A stretch of DNA of 64,000 nt from assembly GCA_035771175.1 (NCBI GenBank), contig CM069594.1, forward strand, positions 45,807,534 through 45,871,533, in the 5' to 3' direction. Made by a program: the position numbers and the translations under genes. The notes beneath the pieces were generated by a model. It was not told where the DNA came from. It saw only the letters and a list, made by a program, of their open reading frames with translations, and did no database searches. Source of the stretch: Paratinospora sagittata (taxonomy: Eukaryota > Streptophyta > Magnoliopsida > Ranunculales > Menispermaceae). Below, piece by piece: positions 1-14,100 of this stretch (positions are counted from its first letter, which is position 1; each line of letters starts with the position of its first letter).

Positions 1-819
1 TGTTACCGTGAACTTTCCATTTTTAGTAAAGTGGGCAATAGCGAGCTATAGGCCTCGAACTCGCTTTCGGAAAGTCTGAAAAACTCGAGCTCTCGTGTTT
101 GTGTATATCAACCAGCTATCTTTCAATAGAGAACATCATACACAACACAGTAATAACACGCTATCCACGTTTGAGAGAAAAATCAGATATTTCTAACGAG
201 AAAAATGTGGCCACTTCTCCTTGCTCGACTTTTCTATACCTTACACAGTTTTCCTAGTTATCTTAATTTAAATATTCTCTGTTAACACCTTGATGATTCT
301 CATTGTCTCGCACGCCCAAAACAACTTTAGATTAAACAAAGTTTTGAATTCAAATCATTTTGTACTCTCTTCCTCTTTAACCTGCAACTACTAATTTTAT
401 AAAACCCTCATTCTCTGATTTTGAAAGATAGAACACGCACGATTTTTGCAAGTTAGACTGGGCTTTCCAAAGAGTGTTTAAATCGATGAAACTCGTTAAT
501 CTTGCATTTGTCCAAACAACTTTCGAACTGAATCAAAATTGCAAACTGTCTTGAAGATAACCTCATTATTTCGCAAGTTCTTCATTTTATTCCTTTTGTG
601 CAGAGATTTCCAGAGGCTATCTATTGTTTTAAACTGTAAGTATGTGAAGTGTTCTCGGTAAGAGAAAACATCACCTGTATTTTTTTTCTAAGAGCTTGAA
701 CTAATCATCAACAACACATCAAACAATAGGTATCGAAGTCTAAAAAGATCAAGCTCGAAGAACAAAGACATATCTCAAGTTTAATGCAATAGTTTTATCT
801 TTGGTGTGTAGGGTAACTT

Positions 820-1500
820 CTTGATCAATCTCAACACTAAAACTCAGAGAATTGAAAAGTCTTTAAAATCACTTCGATATAGTATTCCATTTCGAAAAAA
901 ATGTTTTCCGGAAGGTTTTAATCATAACGAGAAAAATCAGATATTTCTAACGAGAAAAATGTGGCCACTTCTCCTTGATGATTCCCATTGTCTCGCACGC
1001 CCAAAACAACTTTAGATTAAACAACGTTTTGAATTCAAATCATTTTGTACTCTCTTCCTCTTTAACCTGCAACTACTAATTTTATAAAACCCTCATTCTC
1101 TGATTTTCAAAGATAGAACACGCACGATTTTTGCAAGTTAGACTGAGCTTTCCATAGAGTGTTTAAATCGAAGAAAGTAGTTATTCTTGCGTTTGTCCAA
1201 ACAACCTTCAAACTGAATCAAAATTGCAAACTTTCTTGAGATTTCTTTTGTGCTGAGATTTCCAGAGGCTATCTATTGTTTTAAACTGTAAGTATGTGAA
1301 GTGTTTTCAGTAAGAGAAAACATCACCTGTATTTTCTCGATCAATCTCAGCATTAAAACTCAGAAAATTGAAAAGTCTTTAAAATCACTTCGATATAGTA
1401 TTCCATTTTGAAAAAAATGTTTTTCGGAAGGTTTTAATCAAAATTTTAATGAGTTGTGAATTTTTTAATAGTTTTTAATCTTATATCAATATGTTTTGAG
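820..1500. repeat. Rearranged satellite monomer with several internal deletions
   Basis: Between anchors 99 and 1798 (1,699 bp instead of two full monomers) the sequence jumps near 926 from the ggttttaatcata segment straight to the gagaaaaatcagat segment. It jumps again near 978 from cttctccttg to atgattccc, with ccttg shared by both sides. Near 1,240 it loses the segment between caaact and gatttc. Near 1,337 it loses the stretch after cacctgtattt up to ctcgatcaatctcag. A 23-24-bp stretch beginning gagaaaaa is also partly duplicated at 929-960. This is one monomer shortened by repeated slippage or end joining. Confidence 0.85.
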
Positions 1501-4500
1501 TTAATGGAATGGTTCTTGAGTGTCAAAATATTAATTTTCCAAAAATAAGGCTATTCAGCAATTTGCAAAAATTTTCCAGTTGGCACTTGCGCCCTATCAG
1601 TGTTGATAGCCCGCTGATAGGGTTGTATAATAAAACATTTGTTTTTCTTGAAAGTTGTTTATAGCGCGCTATCCCCTTTGATAACTCGCTATAAAGATGT
1701 TGCCGTGATCTTTCCATTTTTAGTAAAGTGGGCAATAGCGCGCTATAGGCCTCAATAACTCACTATCGGAAAGTCTGAGAAACTCGAGCTCTCGGGTTTG
1801 TGTATATCAACCTGTCATCTTTCAATAAAGAACATGATACACAACACAATAATAACACGCTATCCACGTTTGAGACAAAAATCAGATATTTCTAACGAGA
1901 AAAATGTGGCCACTTCTCCTTGCTCGACTTTTCTATACCTTACACAGTTTTGCCTAGTTATCTTAATTGAAATATTATCTACTAACACCTTGATGAATCC
2001 CATTGTCTCGCACGCCCAAAACAACTTTATATTAAACAACGTTTTGAATTCAAATCATTTTGTACGCTCTTCCTCTGTATGCTGCAACTACTAATTTTAT
2101 AAAATCTCATTCTCTGATTTTCAAAGATAGAACACGCATGATTTTTGCAAGTTAGATTGAGCTTTCCATAGAGTGCTTAAATCGAAGAAAGTCGTTATTC
2201 TTGCATTTGTCCAAACAACCTTCGAACTGAATCAAAATTGCAAACTGTCTTGAAGATAACCTCATTATTTCGCAAGTTTTTCATTTTATTCCTTTTGTGC
2301 TGAGATTTCCAGAGGCTATCTATTGTTTTAAACTGTAAGTATGTGAAGTGTTCTCGGTAAGAGAAAACATCACCTGTATTTTTTTTTCTAAGAGCTTGAA
2401 CTAATCATCAACAACACATCAAACAATAGGTATCGAAGTCTAAAAAGATCAAGCTCGAAGAACGAAGACATATCTCAAGTCTAATGCAATAGTTTTATCT
2501 TCGGTGTGAAGGGTAACTTCTCGATTAATCTCAGCACTAAAACTCAGAAAATTGAAAAGTCCTTAAAATCACTTCGATATAGTATTCCATTTTGAAAAAA
2601 AATGTTTTCCGAAAGGTTTTAATCCTAATTTCAATGAGTTTTGAATTATTTAATAGTTTTTAATCTTATATCAATATGTTTTTACGCAATGGAATGGTTC
2701 TTGAGTGTCAAAATATTAATTTTTCAAAAATAAGGCTATTCAGCAATTTGCAAAAATTTTCCATTTGGCACTTGCGCCCTATTAGTGTTGATAGCCCGCT
2801 GATAGGGTTGTATAATGAAACATTCGTTTTTCTTGAAAATTCTCTATAGCACGCGATCCCCTTTGATAACTCGCTATAAAGATGTTGCCGTGATCTTTCC
2901 ATTTTTAGTAAAGTGGGCAATAGTGCGCTATAGGCCTCGATAACTCACTATCGGAAAGTCTGAGAAACTCGAGCTCTCGGGTTTGTGTATATCAACCTGC
3001 CATCTTTCAATAGAGAACATGATACACAACACAATAATAACACGCTATCCACGTTTGAGACAAAAATCAGATATTTCTAACGAGAAAAATGTGGCCACTT
3101 CTCCTTGCTCGACTTTTCTATACCTTACACAGTTTTGCCTAGTTATCTTAATTGAAATATTATCTACTAACACCTTGATGATTCTCATTGTCTCGCACGC
3201 CCAAAACAACTTTATATTAAACAACGTTTTGAATTCAAATCATTTTGTACGCTCTTCCTCTTTATGCTGCAACTACTAATTTTATAAAATCTCATTCTCT
3301 GATTTTCAAAGATAGAACACGCATGATTTTTGCAAGTTAGATTGAGCTTTCCATAGAGTGCTTAAATCGAAGAAAGTCGTTATTCTTGCATTTGTCCAAA
3401 CAACCTTCGAACTGAATCAAAATTGCAAACTGTCTTGAAGATAACCTCATTATTTCGCAAGTTTTTCATTTTATTCCTTTTGTGCTGAGATTTCCAGATG
3501 CTATCTATTGTTTTAAACTGTAAGTATGTGAAGTGTTCTCGGTAAGAGAAAACATCACCTGTATTTTTTTTTCTCAGAGCTTGAACTAATCATCAACAAC
3601 ACATCAAACAATAGGTATCGAAGTCTAAAAAGATCAAGCTCGAAGAACGAAGACATATCTCAAGTCTAATGCAATAGTTTTATCTTCGGTGTGAAGGGTA
3701 ACTTCTCGATTAATCTCAGCACTAAAACTCAGAAAATTGAAAAGTCCTTAAAATCACTTCGATATAGTATTCCATTTTGAAAAAAAATGTTTTCCGAAAG
3801 GTTTTAATCCTAATTTCAATGAGTTTTGAATTATTTAATAGTTTTTAATCTTATATCAATATGTTTTTACGCAATGGAATGGTTCTTGAGTGTCAAAATA
3901 TTAATTTTTCAAAAATAAGGCTATTCAGCAATTTGCAAAAATTTTCCATTTGGCACTTGCGCCCTATTAGTGTTGATAGCCCGCTGATAGGGTTGTATAA
4001 TGAAACATTCGTTTTTCTTGAAAATTCTCTATAGCACGCGATCCCCTTTGATAACTCGCTATAAAGATGTTGTCGTGATCTTTCCATTTTTAGTAAAGTG
4101 GGCAATAGCGAGCTATAGGCCTCGATAACTCGCTTTCGGAAAGTCTGAAAAACTCGAGCTCTCGGGTTTGTGTATATCAACCTGCTATCTTTCAATAGAG
4201 AACATGATACGCAACACAGTAATAACACGCTATCCACGTTTGAGACAAAAATCAGATATTTCTAACGAGTAAAATGTGGCCACTACTCCTTGCTCAACTT
4301 TTCTATACCTTACACAGTTTTGCGTAGTTATCTTAATTGAAATATTCTCTGCTAGCACCTTGGTGATTCCCATTGTCTCGCACGCCCAAAACAACTTTAC
4401 ATTAAACAACATTTTGAATCAAATCATTTTGTACTCTCTTCCCCTTTAACCTGCAACTACTAATTTTATAGAGCCCTCATTCTCTGATTTTCAAAGATAG

Positions 4501-7500
4501 AACACGCATGATTTTTGCAAGTTAGACTGAGCTTTCCAAAGAGTTGTTTAAATTGAAGAATGTCGTTATTCTTGCATTTGTCCAAACAACCTTCGAACTG
4601 AATCAAAATTGCAAACTGTCTTGAAGATAACCTCATTATTTCGCAAGTTCTTCATTTTATTACTTTTGTGCTGAGATTTCCAGAGGCTATCTATTGTTTT
4701 AAACTGTAAGTATGTGAAGTGTTCTCGGTAAGAGAAAACGTCACCTGTATTTTTTTTTCTAAGAGCCTGAACTAATCATCAACAACACATCAAACAATAG
4801 GTATCGAAGTCTACAAAGATCATGCTTGAAGAACGAAGACATATCTCATGTCTAATGCAATAGTTTTATCTTTGATGTGTAGGGTAACTTCTCGATCAAT
4901 CTCAGCACTAAAACTCAAAAAATTGAAAAGTCTTTAAAATCACTTCGATATAGTATTCCATTTTGAAAAAAATGTTTTCCGGAAGGTTATAATCATAATT
5001 TCAATGAGTTTTGAATTATTTAATAGTTTTTAATCTTATATCAATATGTTTTGAGTCAATGGAATGGTTCTTGAGTGTCAAAATATTAATTTTTCAAAAA
5101 TAAGGCTATTCAGCAATTTGCAAAAATTTTCCAGTTGGCACTTGCGCCCTATCAGTGTTGATAGCCCGCTGATAGGGTTGTATAATGAAACATTTGTTTT
5201 TCTTGAAAATTGTCTATAGCACGCTATCCCCTTTGATAACTCGCTATAAAGATGTTACCGTGAACTTTCCATTTTTAGTAAAGTGGGCAATAGCGAGCTA
5301 TAGGCCTCGAACTCACTTTCGGAAAGTCTGAAAAACTCGAGCTCTCGTGTTTGTGTATATCAACCAGCTATCTTTCAATAGAGAACATCATACACAACAC
5401 AGTAATAACACGCTATCCACGTTTGAGAGAAAAATCAGATATTTCTAACGAGAAAAATGTGGCCACTTCTCCTTGCTCGACTTTTCTATACCTTACACAG
5501 TTTTCCTAGTTATCTTAATTTAAATATTCTCTGTTAACACCTTGATGATTCTCATTGTCTCGCACGCCCAAAACAACTTTATATTAAACAACGTTTTGAA
5601 TTCAAATCATTTTGTACGCTCTTCCTCTTTATGCTGCAACTACTAATTTTATAAAATCTCATTCTCTGATTTTCAAAGATAGAACACGCATGATTTTTGC
5701 AAGTTAGATTGAGCTTTCCATAGAGTGCTTAAATCGAAGAAAGTCGTTATTCTTGCATTTGTCCAAACAACCTTCGAACTGAATCAAAATTGCAAACTGT
5801 CTTGAAGATAACCTCATTATTTCGCAAGTTTTTCATTTTATTCCTTTTGTGCTGAGATTTCCAGAGGCTATCTATTGTTTTAAACTGTAAGTATGTGAAG
5901 TGTTCTCGGTAAGAGAAAACATCACCTGTATTTTCTTTCTAAGAGCTTGAACTAATCATCAACAACACATCAAACAATAGGTATCGAAGTCTAAAAAGAT
6001 CAAGCTCGAAGAACGAAGACATATCTCCTGTCTAATGCAATAGTTTTGTCTTTGGTGTGTAGGGTAACTTCTTGATCAATCTCAGCACTAAAATTTAGAA
6101 AATTGAAAAGTCTTTAAAATCACTTCGATATAGTATTCCATTTTTAAAAAAATGTTTTCCGGAAGGTTTTAATCATAATTTCAATGAGTTTGAATTATGT
6201 AATAGATTTTAATCTTATATCAATATGTTTTGAGTCAATGGAATAGTTCTTGAGTGTCAAAATATTAATTTTTCAAAAATAAGGGTATTCAGCAATTTGC
6301 AAAAATTTTCCAGCTGGCACTTGCGCCCTATCAGTGTTAATAGCCCGCTGATAGGGTTGTATAATGAAACATTTGTTTTTCTTGAAAATTTTCTATAGCA
6401 CGCTATCCCCTTTGATAACTCGCTATGAAGATGTTGTCGTGATCTTTCCATTTTTAGTAAAGTTGGCAATAGCGAGCTATAGGCCTCGATAACTCGCTTT
6501 CGGAAAGTCTGAAAAACTCGAGCTCTCGGGTTTGTGTATATCAACCTGCTATATTTCAATAGAGAACATGATACGCAACACAGTAATAACACGCTATCCA
6601 CGTTTGAGAGAAAAATCAGATATTTCTAACGAGAAAAATGTGGCCACTTCTCCTGGCTGTTCTTTTCTATACCTTACACAGTTTTGCCTGGTTATCTTAA
6701 TTGAAATATTATCTACTAACACCTTGATGATTCCCATTGTCTCGCACGCCCAAAACAACTTTAGAGTAAACAACGTTTTGAATTCAAATCATTTTGTACG
6801 CTCTTCCTCTTTATGCTGCAACTACTAATTTTATAAAATCTCATTCTCTGATTTTCAAAGATAGAACACGCACGATTTTTGCAAGTTAGATTGAGCTTTC
6901 CATAGAGTGCTTAAATCGAAGAAAGTCGTTATTCTTGCATTTGTCCAAACAACCTTCGAACTGAATCAAAATTGCAAACTGTCTTGAAGATAACCTCATT
7001 ATTTCGCAAGTTCTTCATTCTATTCCTTTTGTGCTGAGACTTCCAGAGGCTATCTATTGTTTTAAACTGTAAGTATGTGAAGTGTTCTCGGTAAGAGAAA
7101 ACATCACCTGTATTTTTTTTTCTAAGAGCTTGAACTAATCATCAACAACACATCAAACAATAGGTATCGAAGTCTAAAAAGATCAAGCTCGAAGAACGAA
7201 GTCATATCTCAAGTTTAATGCACCAGTTTTATATTTGGTGTTTAGGGTAACTTCTCTATCAATCTCAGCACTAAAACACAGAAAATTGAAAAGTCCTTAA
7301 AATCACTTCGATATAGTATTCCATTTTGAAAAAAATGTTTTTCGGAAGGTTTTAATCATAATTTCAATGAGTTTTGAATTATGTAATAGTTTTTAATCTT
7401 ATATCAATATGTTTTAAGTCAATGGAATGGTTCTTGAGTGTCAAAATTTGAATTTTTCAAAAATAAGGCTATTCAGCAATTTGCAAAAATTTTCCAGTTG

Positions 7501-8239
7501 CCACTTGCGCCATATCAGTGTTGATAACCCGCTGATAGGGTTGTGTAATGAAACATTCGTTTTTCTTGAAAATTTTTTATACCACGCTATCCCCTTTGAT
7601 AACTCGTTATGAAGATGTTGTCGTGATCTTTCCATTTTTAGTAAAATGGGCAATAGCGAGCTATAGGCCTCGATAACTCGCTTTCGGAAAGTCTAAAAAA
7701 CTCGAGCTCTCGGGTTTGTGTATATCAACCTGCTATATTTCAATAGAGAACATGATACGCACCACAGTAATAACACGCTATCCACGTTTGAGACAAAAAT
7801 CAGATATTTCTAACGAGAAAAATGTGGCCACTTCTCCTGGCTCGACTTTTCTATACCTTACACAGTTTTGCCTAGTTATCTTAATTAAAATATTCTCTGC
7901 TAACACCTTGATGATTCCCATTGTCTCACACGCCCAAAACAACTTTAGATTAAACAACGTTTTGAATTCAAATCATTTTGCACTCTCTTCCTCTTTAACC
8001 TGCAACTACTAATTTTATAAAACCCTCATTCTATGATTTTCAAATATAGAACACACACGATTTTTGCAAGTTAGACTGAGCTTTGCAAAGAGTGTTTAAA
8101 TCGAAGAAAGTCGTTATTCTTGCTTTTGTCCAAACAACCTTCGAACTGAATCAAAATTGCAAACTGTCTTGAAGATAACCTCATTATATCGCAAGTTCTT
8201 CATTTTATTCCTTTTGTGCTAAGATTTCCAGAGGCTATC

Positions 8240-8300
8240 TATTGTTTTAAACTGTAAGTATGTGAAGTGTTTAATGCAATAGTTTTATCTTTGCTGTGTA
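8240..8300. repeat. Deletion junction in a 1,057-bp monomer
   Basis: The monomer between anchors 7716 and 8773 is about 128 bp short. At about 8,268-8,271 the text passes from gtgaagtgt straight to ttaatgcaatag, skipping the segment that holds ttctcggtaagag, the poly(T) tract and the tatcgaagtc stretch. The break uses the short overlap gt/tt. Confidence 0.85.
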
Positions 8301-11141
8301 TGGTTACTTCTCGATCAATCTCAGCACTAAAACTCAGAAAATTGAAAAGTCTTTAAAATCACTTCGATATAGTATTCCATTTTGAAAAAAATGTTCTCCG
8401 GAAGGTTTTAATCATAATTTCAATGAGTTTTGAATTATTTAATAGTTTTTAATCTTATATCAATATCTTTTGAGTCAATGGACTGGTTCTTGAGTGTCAA
8501 AATATTAATTTTCCAAAAATAAGGCTATTCAGCAATTTGCAAAAAATTTTCCAGTTGGCACTTGAGCCCTATCAGTGTTGATAGCCCGCTGATAGGGTTG
8601 TATAATAAAACATTTGTTTTTCTTGAAAATTGTCTATAGTGCGTTATCCCCTTTGATAACTCGATATAAAGATGTTGTCGTGATCTTTCCATTTTTAGTA
8701 AAGTGGGCAATAGCGTGCTATAGGCCTTGATAACTCGCTTTCGGAATGTCTGAAAAACTCGAGCTCTCGGGTTTGTGTATATCAACCTGCTATATTTCAA
8801 ATGAGAACATGATACACAACCTAATAATAACACGCTATCCATGTTTGAGACAAAAATTAGATATTTCTAACGAGAAAAATGTGGCCACTTCTCCTGGCTC
8901 GACTTTTCTATACCTTACACAGTTTTGCCTGGTTATCTTAATTGAAATATTATCTACTAACATCTTGATGATTCCCATTGTCTCGCACGCCCAAAACAAC
9001 TTTAGAGTAAACAACGTTTTGAATTCAAATCATTTTGTACTCTCTTCCTCTTTAACCTGCAACTACTAATTTTATAAAACCCTCATTCTCTGTTTTCAAA
9101 GATAGAACACGCACGATTTTTGCAAGTTAGAGTGAGCTTTCCAAAGAGTTTTTAAATCGAAGAAAGTTGTTATTCTTGCATTTGTCCAAACAACCTTCGA
9201 ACTGAATCAAAATTGCAAACTGTCTTGAAGATAATCTCATTATTTCGCAAGTTCTTCATTTTATTCCTTTTGTGCTGAGATTTCCAGAGGCTATCTATTG
9301 TTTTAAACTGTAAGTATGTGAAGTGTTCTCGGTAAGAGAAAACATCACCTGTATTTTTTTTTCTAAGAGCTTGAACTAATCATCAACAACACATCAAACA
9401 ATAGGTATCGAAGTCTAAAAAGATCAAGCTCGAACAACGAAGACATATCTCAAGTTTAATGCAATAGTTTTATATTTGGTGTGTAGGGTAACTTCTCGAT
9501 CAATCTCAGCACTAAAACTCAGAAAATTGAAAAGTCCTTAAAATCACTTCGATATAGTATTCCATTTTGAAAAAAATGTTTTCCGGAAGGTTTTAATCAT
9601 AATTTCAATGAGTTTTGAATTATGTAATAGTTTTTAATCTTATATCAATATGTTTTAAGTCAATGGAATGGTTCTTGAGTGTCAAAATATTAATTTTTCA
9701 AAAATAAGGCTATTCAGCAATTTGCAAAAATTTTCCAGTTGGCACTTGCGCCCTATCAGTGTTGATAGCCCGCTGATAGGGTTGTATAATGAAACATTCG
9801 TTCTCCTTGAAAATTTTTTATAGCACGCTATCCCATTTGATAACTCGCTATGAAGATGTTGTCGTGATCTTTCCATTTTTAGTAAAGTGGGCAATAGCGA
9901 GCTATAGGCCTCGATGACTCGCTTTCGGAAAGTCTGAAAAACTCGAGCTCTCGGGTTTGTGTATATCAACCTGCTATCTTTCAATAGAGAACGTGATACA
10001 CAACACAGTAATAACACGCTATCCACGTTTGAGACAAAAATCAGATATTTCTAACGAGAAAAATGTGGCCACTTCTCCTTGCTCGACTTTTCTATACCTT
10101 ACACAGTTTTGCCTAGTTATCTTAATTGAAATATTCTCTGCTAACACCTTGATGATTCCCATTGTCTCACACGCCCAAAACAACTTTAGATTAAACAACG
10201 TTTTGAATTCAAATCATTTTGCACTCTCTTCCTCTTTAACCTGCAACTACTAATTTTATAAAACCCTCATTCTATGATTTTCAAATATAGAACACACACG
10301 ATTTTTGCAAGTTAGACTGAGCTTTCCAAAGAGTTTTTAAATCGAAGAAAGTCGTTATTCTTGCATTTGTCCAAACAACCTTCGAACTGAATCAAAATTG
10401 CAAACTGTCTTGTAGATAACCTCATTATTTCGCAAGTTCTTCATTTTATTCCTTTTGTGCTGAGATTTCCAGAGGCTATCTATTGTTTAAAACTGTAAGT
10501 ATGTGAAGTGTTCTCGGTAAGAGAAAACATCACCTGTATTTTTTTTTCTAAGAGCTTAAACTAATCATCAACAACACATCAAACAATAGGTATCGAAGTC
10601 TAAAAAGATCAAGCTCGAAGAACGAAGACATATCTCAAGTTTAATGCAATAGTTTTATATTTGGTGTGTAGGGTAACTTCTCGATCAATCTCAGCACTAA
10701 AACTCAGAAAATTGAAAAGTCCTTAAAATCACTTCGATATAGTATTCCATTTTGAAAAAAATGTTTTCCGAAAGGTTTTAATCATAATTTCAATGAGTTT
10801 TGAAATATGTAATAGTTTTTAATCTTATATCAATATGTTTTAAGTCAATGGAATGGTTCTTGAGTGTCAAAATATTAATTTTTCAAAAATAAGGCTATTA
10901 AGCAATTTGCAAGAATTTTCCAGTTGGCACTTACGCCCTATCAGTGTTGATAGCCCGCTGATAGCGTTGTATAATAAAACATTTGTTTTTCTTGAAAATT
11001 GTCTATAGCGCGTTATCCCCTTTGATAACTCGCTATAAAGATGTTGCCGTGATCTTTCCATTTTTAGTAAAGTGGGCAATAGCGCGCTATAGGCCTTGAT
11101 AACTCGCTTTCGGAATGTCTGAAAAACTCGAGCTCTCGGGT

Positions 11142-14100
11142 TTGTGTATATCAACCTGCTATATTTCAATAGAGAACATGATACACAACCCAATAATAAC
11201 ACACTATCCACGTTTGAGACAAAAATCAGATATTTCTAACGAGAAAAATGTGGCCACTTCTCCTGGCTCGACTTTTCTATACCTTACACAGTTTTGCCTG
11301 GTTATCTTAATTGAAATATTATCTACTAACACCTTGATGATTCCCATTGCCTCGCACGCCCAAAACAACTTTAGATTAAACAACGTTTTCAATTCAAATC
11401 ATTTTGTACTCTCTTACTCTTTAACCTGCAACTACTAATTTTATAAAACCCTCATTCTCTGTTTTCAAAGATAGAACACGGACGATTTTTGCAAGTTAGA
11501 CTAAGCTTTTCAAAGAGTGTTTAAATCGAAGAAAGTCGTTATTGTTGCATTTGTCGAAACAACCTTCGAACTGAATCAAAATTGCAAACTGTCTTGAAGA
11601 TAACCTAATTATTTCGCAAGTTCTTCATTTTATTCCTTTTGTGTTGAGATTTCCAGACGCAATCTATTGTTTTAAACTGTAAGTATGTGAAGTGTTCTCG
11701 GTAAGAGAAAACATCACCTGTATTTTTTTTTTCTAAGAGCTTCAACTAATCATCAACAACACATCAAACAATAGGCATCGAAGTCTAAAAAGATCAAGCT
11801 CGAAAAACGAAGACATATCTCATGTCTAATGCAATAGTTTTTTCTTTGGTGTGTAACCCAATAATAACCCGCTATCCACGTTTGAGACAAAAATCAGATA
11901 TTTCTAACGAAAAAAATGTGGCCACATCTCCTTGCTAGACTTTTCTATACCTTACACCGTTTTGCCTGGTAATCTTAATTGAAATATTATCTACTAACAC
12001 CTTGATGATTCCCATTGTCTCGCACGCCCAAAACAACTTAGATTAAACAACGTTTTCAATTCAAATCATTTTGTACTCTCTTCCTCTTTAACCTGCAACT
12101 ACTAATTTTATAAAACCCTCATTCTCTAGTTTTCAAAGATAGAACAGGCACGATTTTTGCAAGTTAAACTCAGCTTTCCAAATAGTGTTCAAATCGAACA
12201 AAAGTCGTTATTCTTGCATTTGTCCAAACAACCTTCGAACTGAATCAAAATTGCAAACTGTCGTGAAGATTACCTCATTATTTCGCAAGTTCTTCATTTT
12301 ATTCCTTTTGTGCTGAGATTTCCAGAGGCTATCTATTATTTTAAACTGAAGTATGTGAAGTGTTCTCGGTAAGAGAAAACATCACCTGTATTTTTTTTTC
12401 TAAGACCTTGAACTAATCATCAACAACACATCAAACAATAGGTATCGAAGTCTAAAAAAATCAAGCGCGAAGAACGAAGACATATCTCAAGTCTAATGCC
12501 ATAGTTTTATCTTTGGTGTGTAGGGTAACTTCTAGATCAATCTCAGCACTAAAACTCAGAAAATTGAAAAAGTCCTTAAAATCTCTTTGATATAGTATTC
12601 CATTTTGAAAACAATGTTTTCCGGAAGGTTTTAATCATAATTTCAATGAGTTTTAAATTATTTAATAGTTTTTAATCTTATATCAATATGTTTTGAGTCA
12701 ATGGAATGGTTCTTGAATGTCGAAATATTAATTTTTCAAAAATAAGGCTATTTAGCAATTTGGAAAAACTTTCCAGTTGGCACTTGCGCCCTATCAGTGT
12801 TGATAGCCCGCTGATAGGGTTGTATATTAAAACATTTGTTTTTCTTGAAAATTGTCTATAACGCTATCGCTTTTGATAACTCGCTATAAAGATGTTGTAG
12901 TGATCTTCCCATTTTTAGTAAAGTGGGCAATAGCGCGCTATAGGCCTCGATAACTCGCTATTGGAAAGTCTGAAAAACTCGTGCTCTCAGGTTTGTGTAT
13001 ATCAACCTGCTATCTTTCAATAGAGAACATGATACACAACCCAATAATAACACGCTATCCACGTTTGAGACAAAAATCAGATATTTCTAACGAGAAAAAT
13101 GTGGCCACTTCTCCTGGCTCGACTTTTCTATACCTTACACAGTTTTGCCTGGTTATCTTAATTGAAATATTATCTACTAACACCTTGATGATTCCCATTG
13201 TCTCGCACGCCCAAAACAACTTTAGATTAAACAACGTTTTGAATTCAAATCATTTTATACTCTTTCTCTTTAACCTGCAACTACTAATTTTATAAAACCC
13301 TCATTCTCTGTTTTCAAAGATAGAACACGAACGATTTTTGCAAGTTAGACTGAGCTTTCCAAAGAGTGTTTAAATCGAAGAAAGTCGTTATTGTTGAATT
13401 TGTCGAAACAACCTTCGAACTGAATCAAAATTGCAAACTGTCTTGAAGATAACCTAATTATTTCGCAAGTTCTTCATTTTATTCCTTTTGTGCTGAGATT
13501 TCCAGAGGCAATCTATTGTTTTAAACTGTAAGTATGTGAAGTGTTCTCGGTAAGAAAAAACATCACCTGTATTTTTTTTTTCTAAGAGCTTCAACTAATC
13601 ATCAACAACACATCAAACAATTGGCATCGAAGTCTAAATATATCAAGCTCGAAAAACGAAGACATATCTCATGTCTAATGCAATAGTTTTATCTTTGGTG
13701 TGTAACCCAATAATAACCCGCTATCCACGTTTGAGACAAAAATCAGATATTTCTAACGAAAAAAATGTGGCCACATCTCCTTGCTAGACTTTTCTATACC
13801 TTAGACCGTTTTGCCTAGTTATCTTAATTGAAATATTATCTACTAACACCTTGATGATTCCCATTGTCTCGCACGCCCAAAACAACTTTAGATTAAACAA
13901 CATTTTCAATTCAAATCATTTTGTACTCTCTTCCTCTTTAACCTGCAACTACGAATTTTATAAAACCCTCATTCTCTAGTTTTCAAAGATAGAACAGGCA
14001 CGATTTTTGCAAGTTAGACTGAGCTTTCCAAAGAGTGTTTAAATCGAAGAAAGTCATTATTCTTGCATTTGTCCAAACAACCTTCGAACTGAATCAAAAT

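Noticed and set aside
1523..1735. A recurring 60-114-codon frame on the minus strand across the dyad core
   Set aside because: It recurs with the monomer, lengthens or shortens with single changes, runs through the palindromic core and resembles no protein family. Homogenised DNA, not a gene.
1798..2094. A frame of about 98-107 codons recurring on the plus strand in most satellite monomers
   Set aside because: It usually opens at TTG rather than ATG, is truncated or shifted in several monomers (for example near 32,552, 33,742 and 45,590), has no codon-level conservation beyond that of the repeat, and has no recognisable domain.
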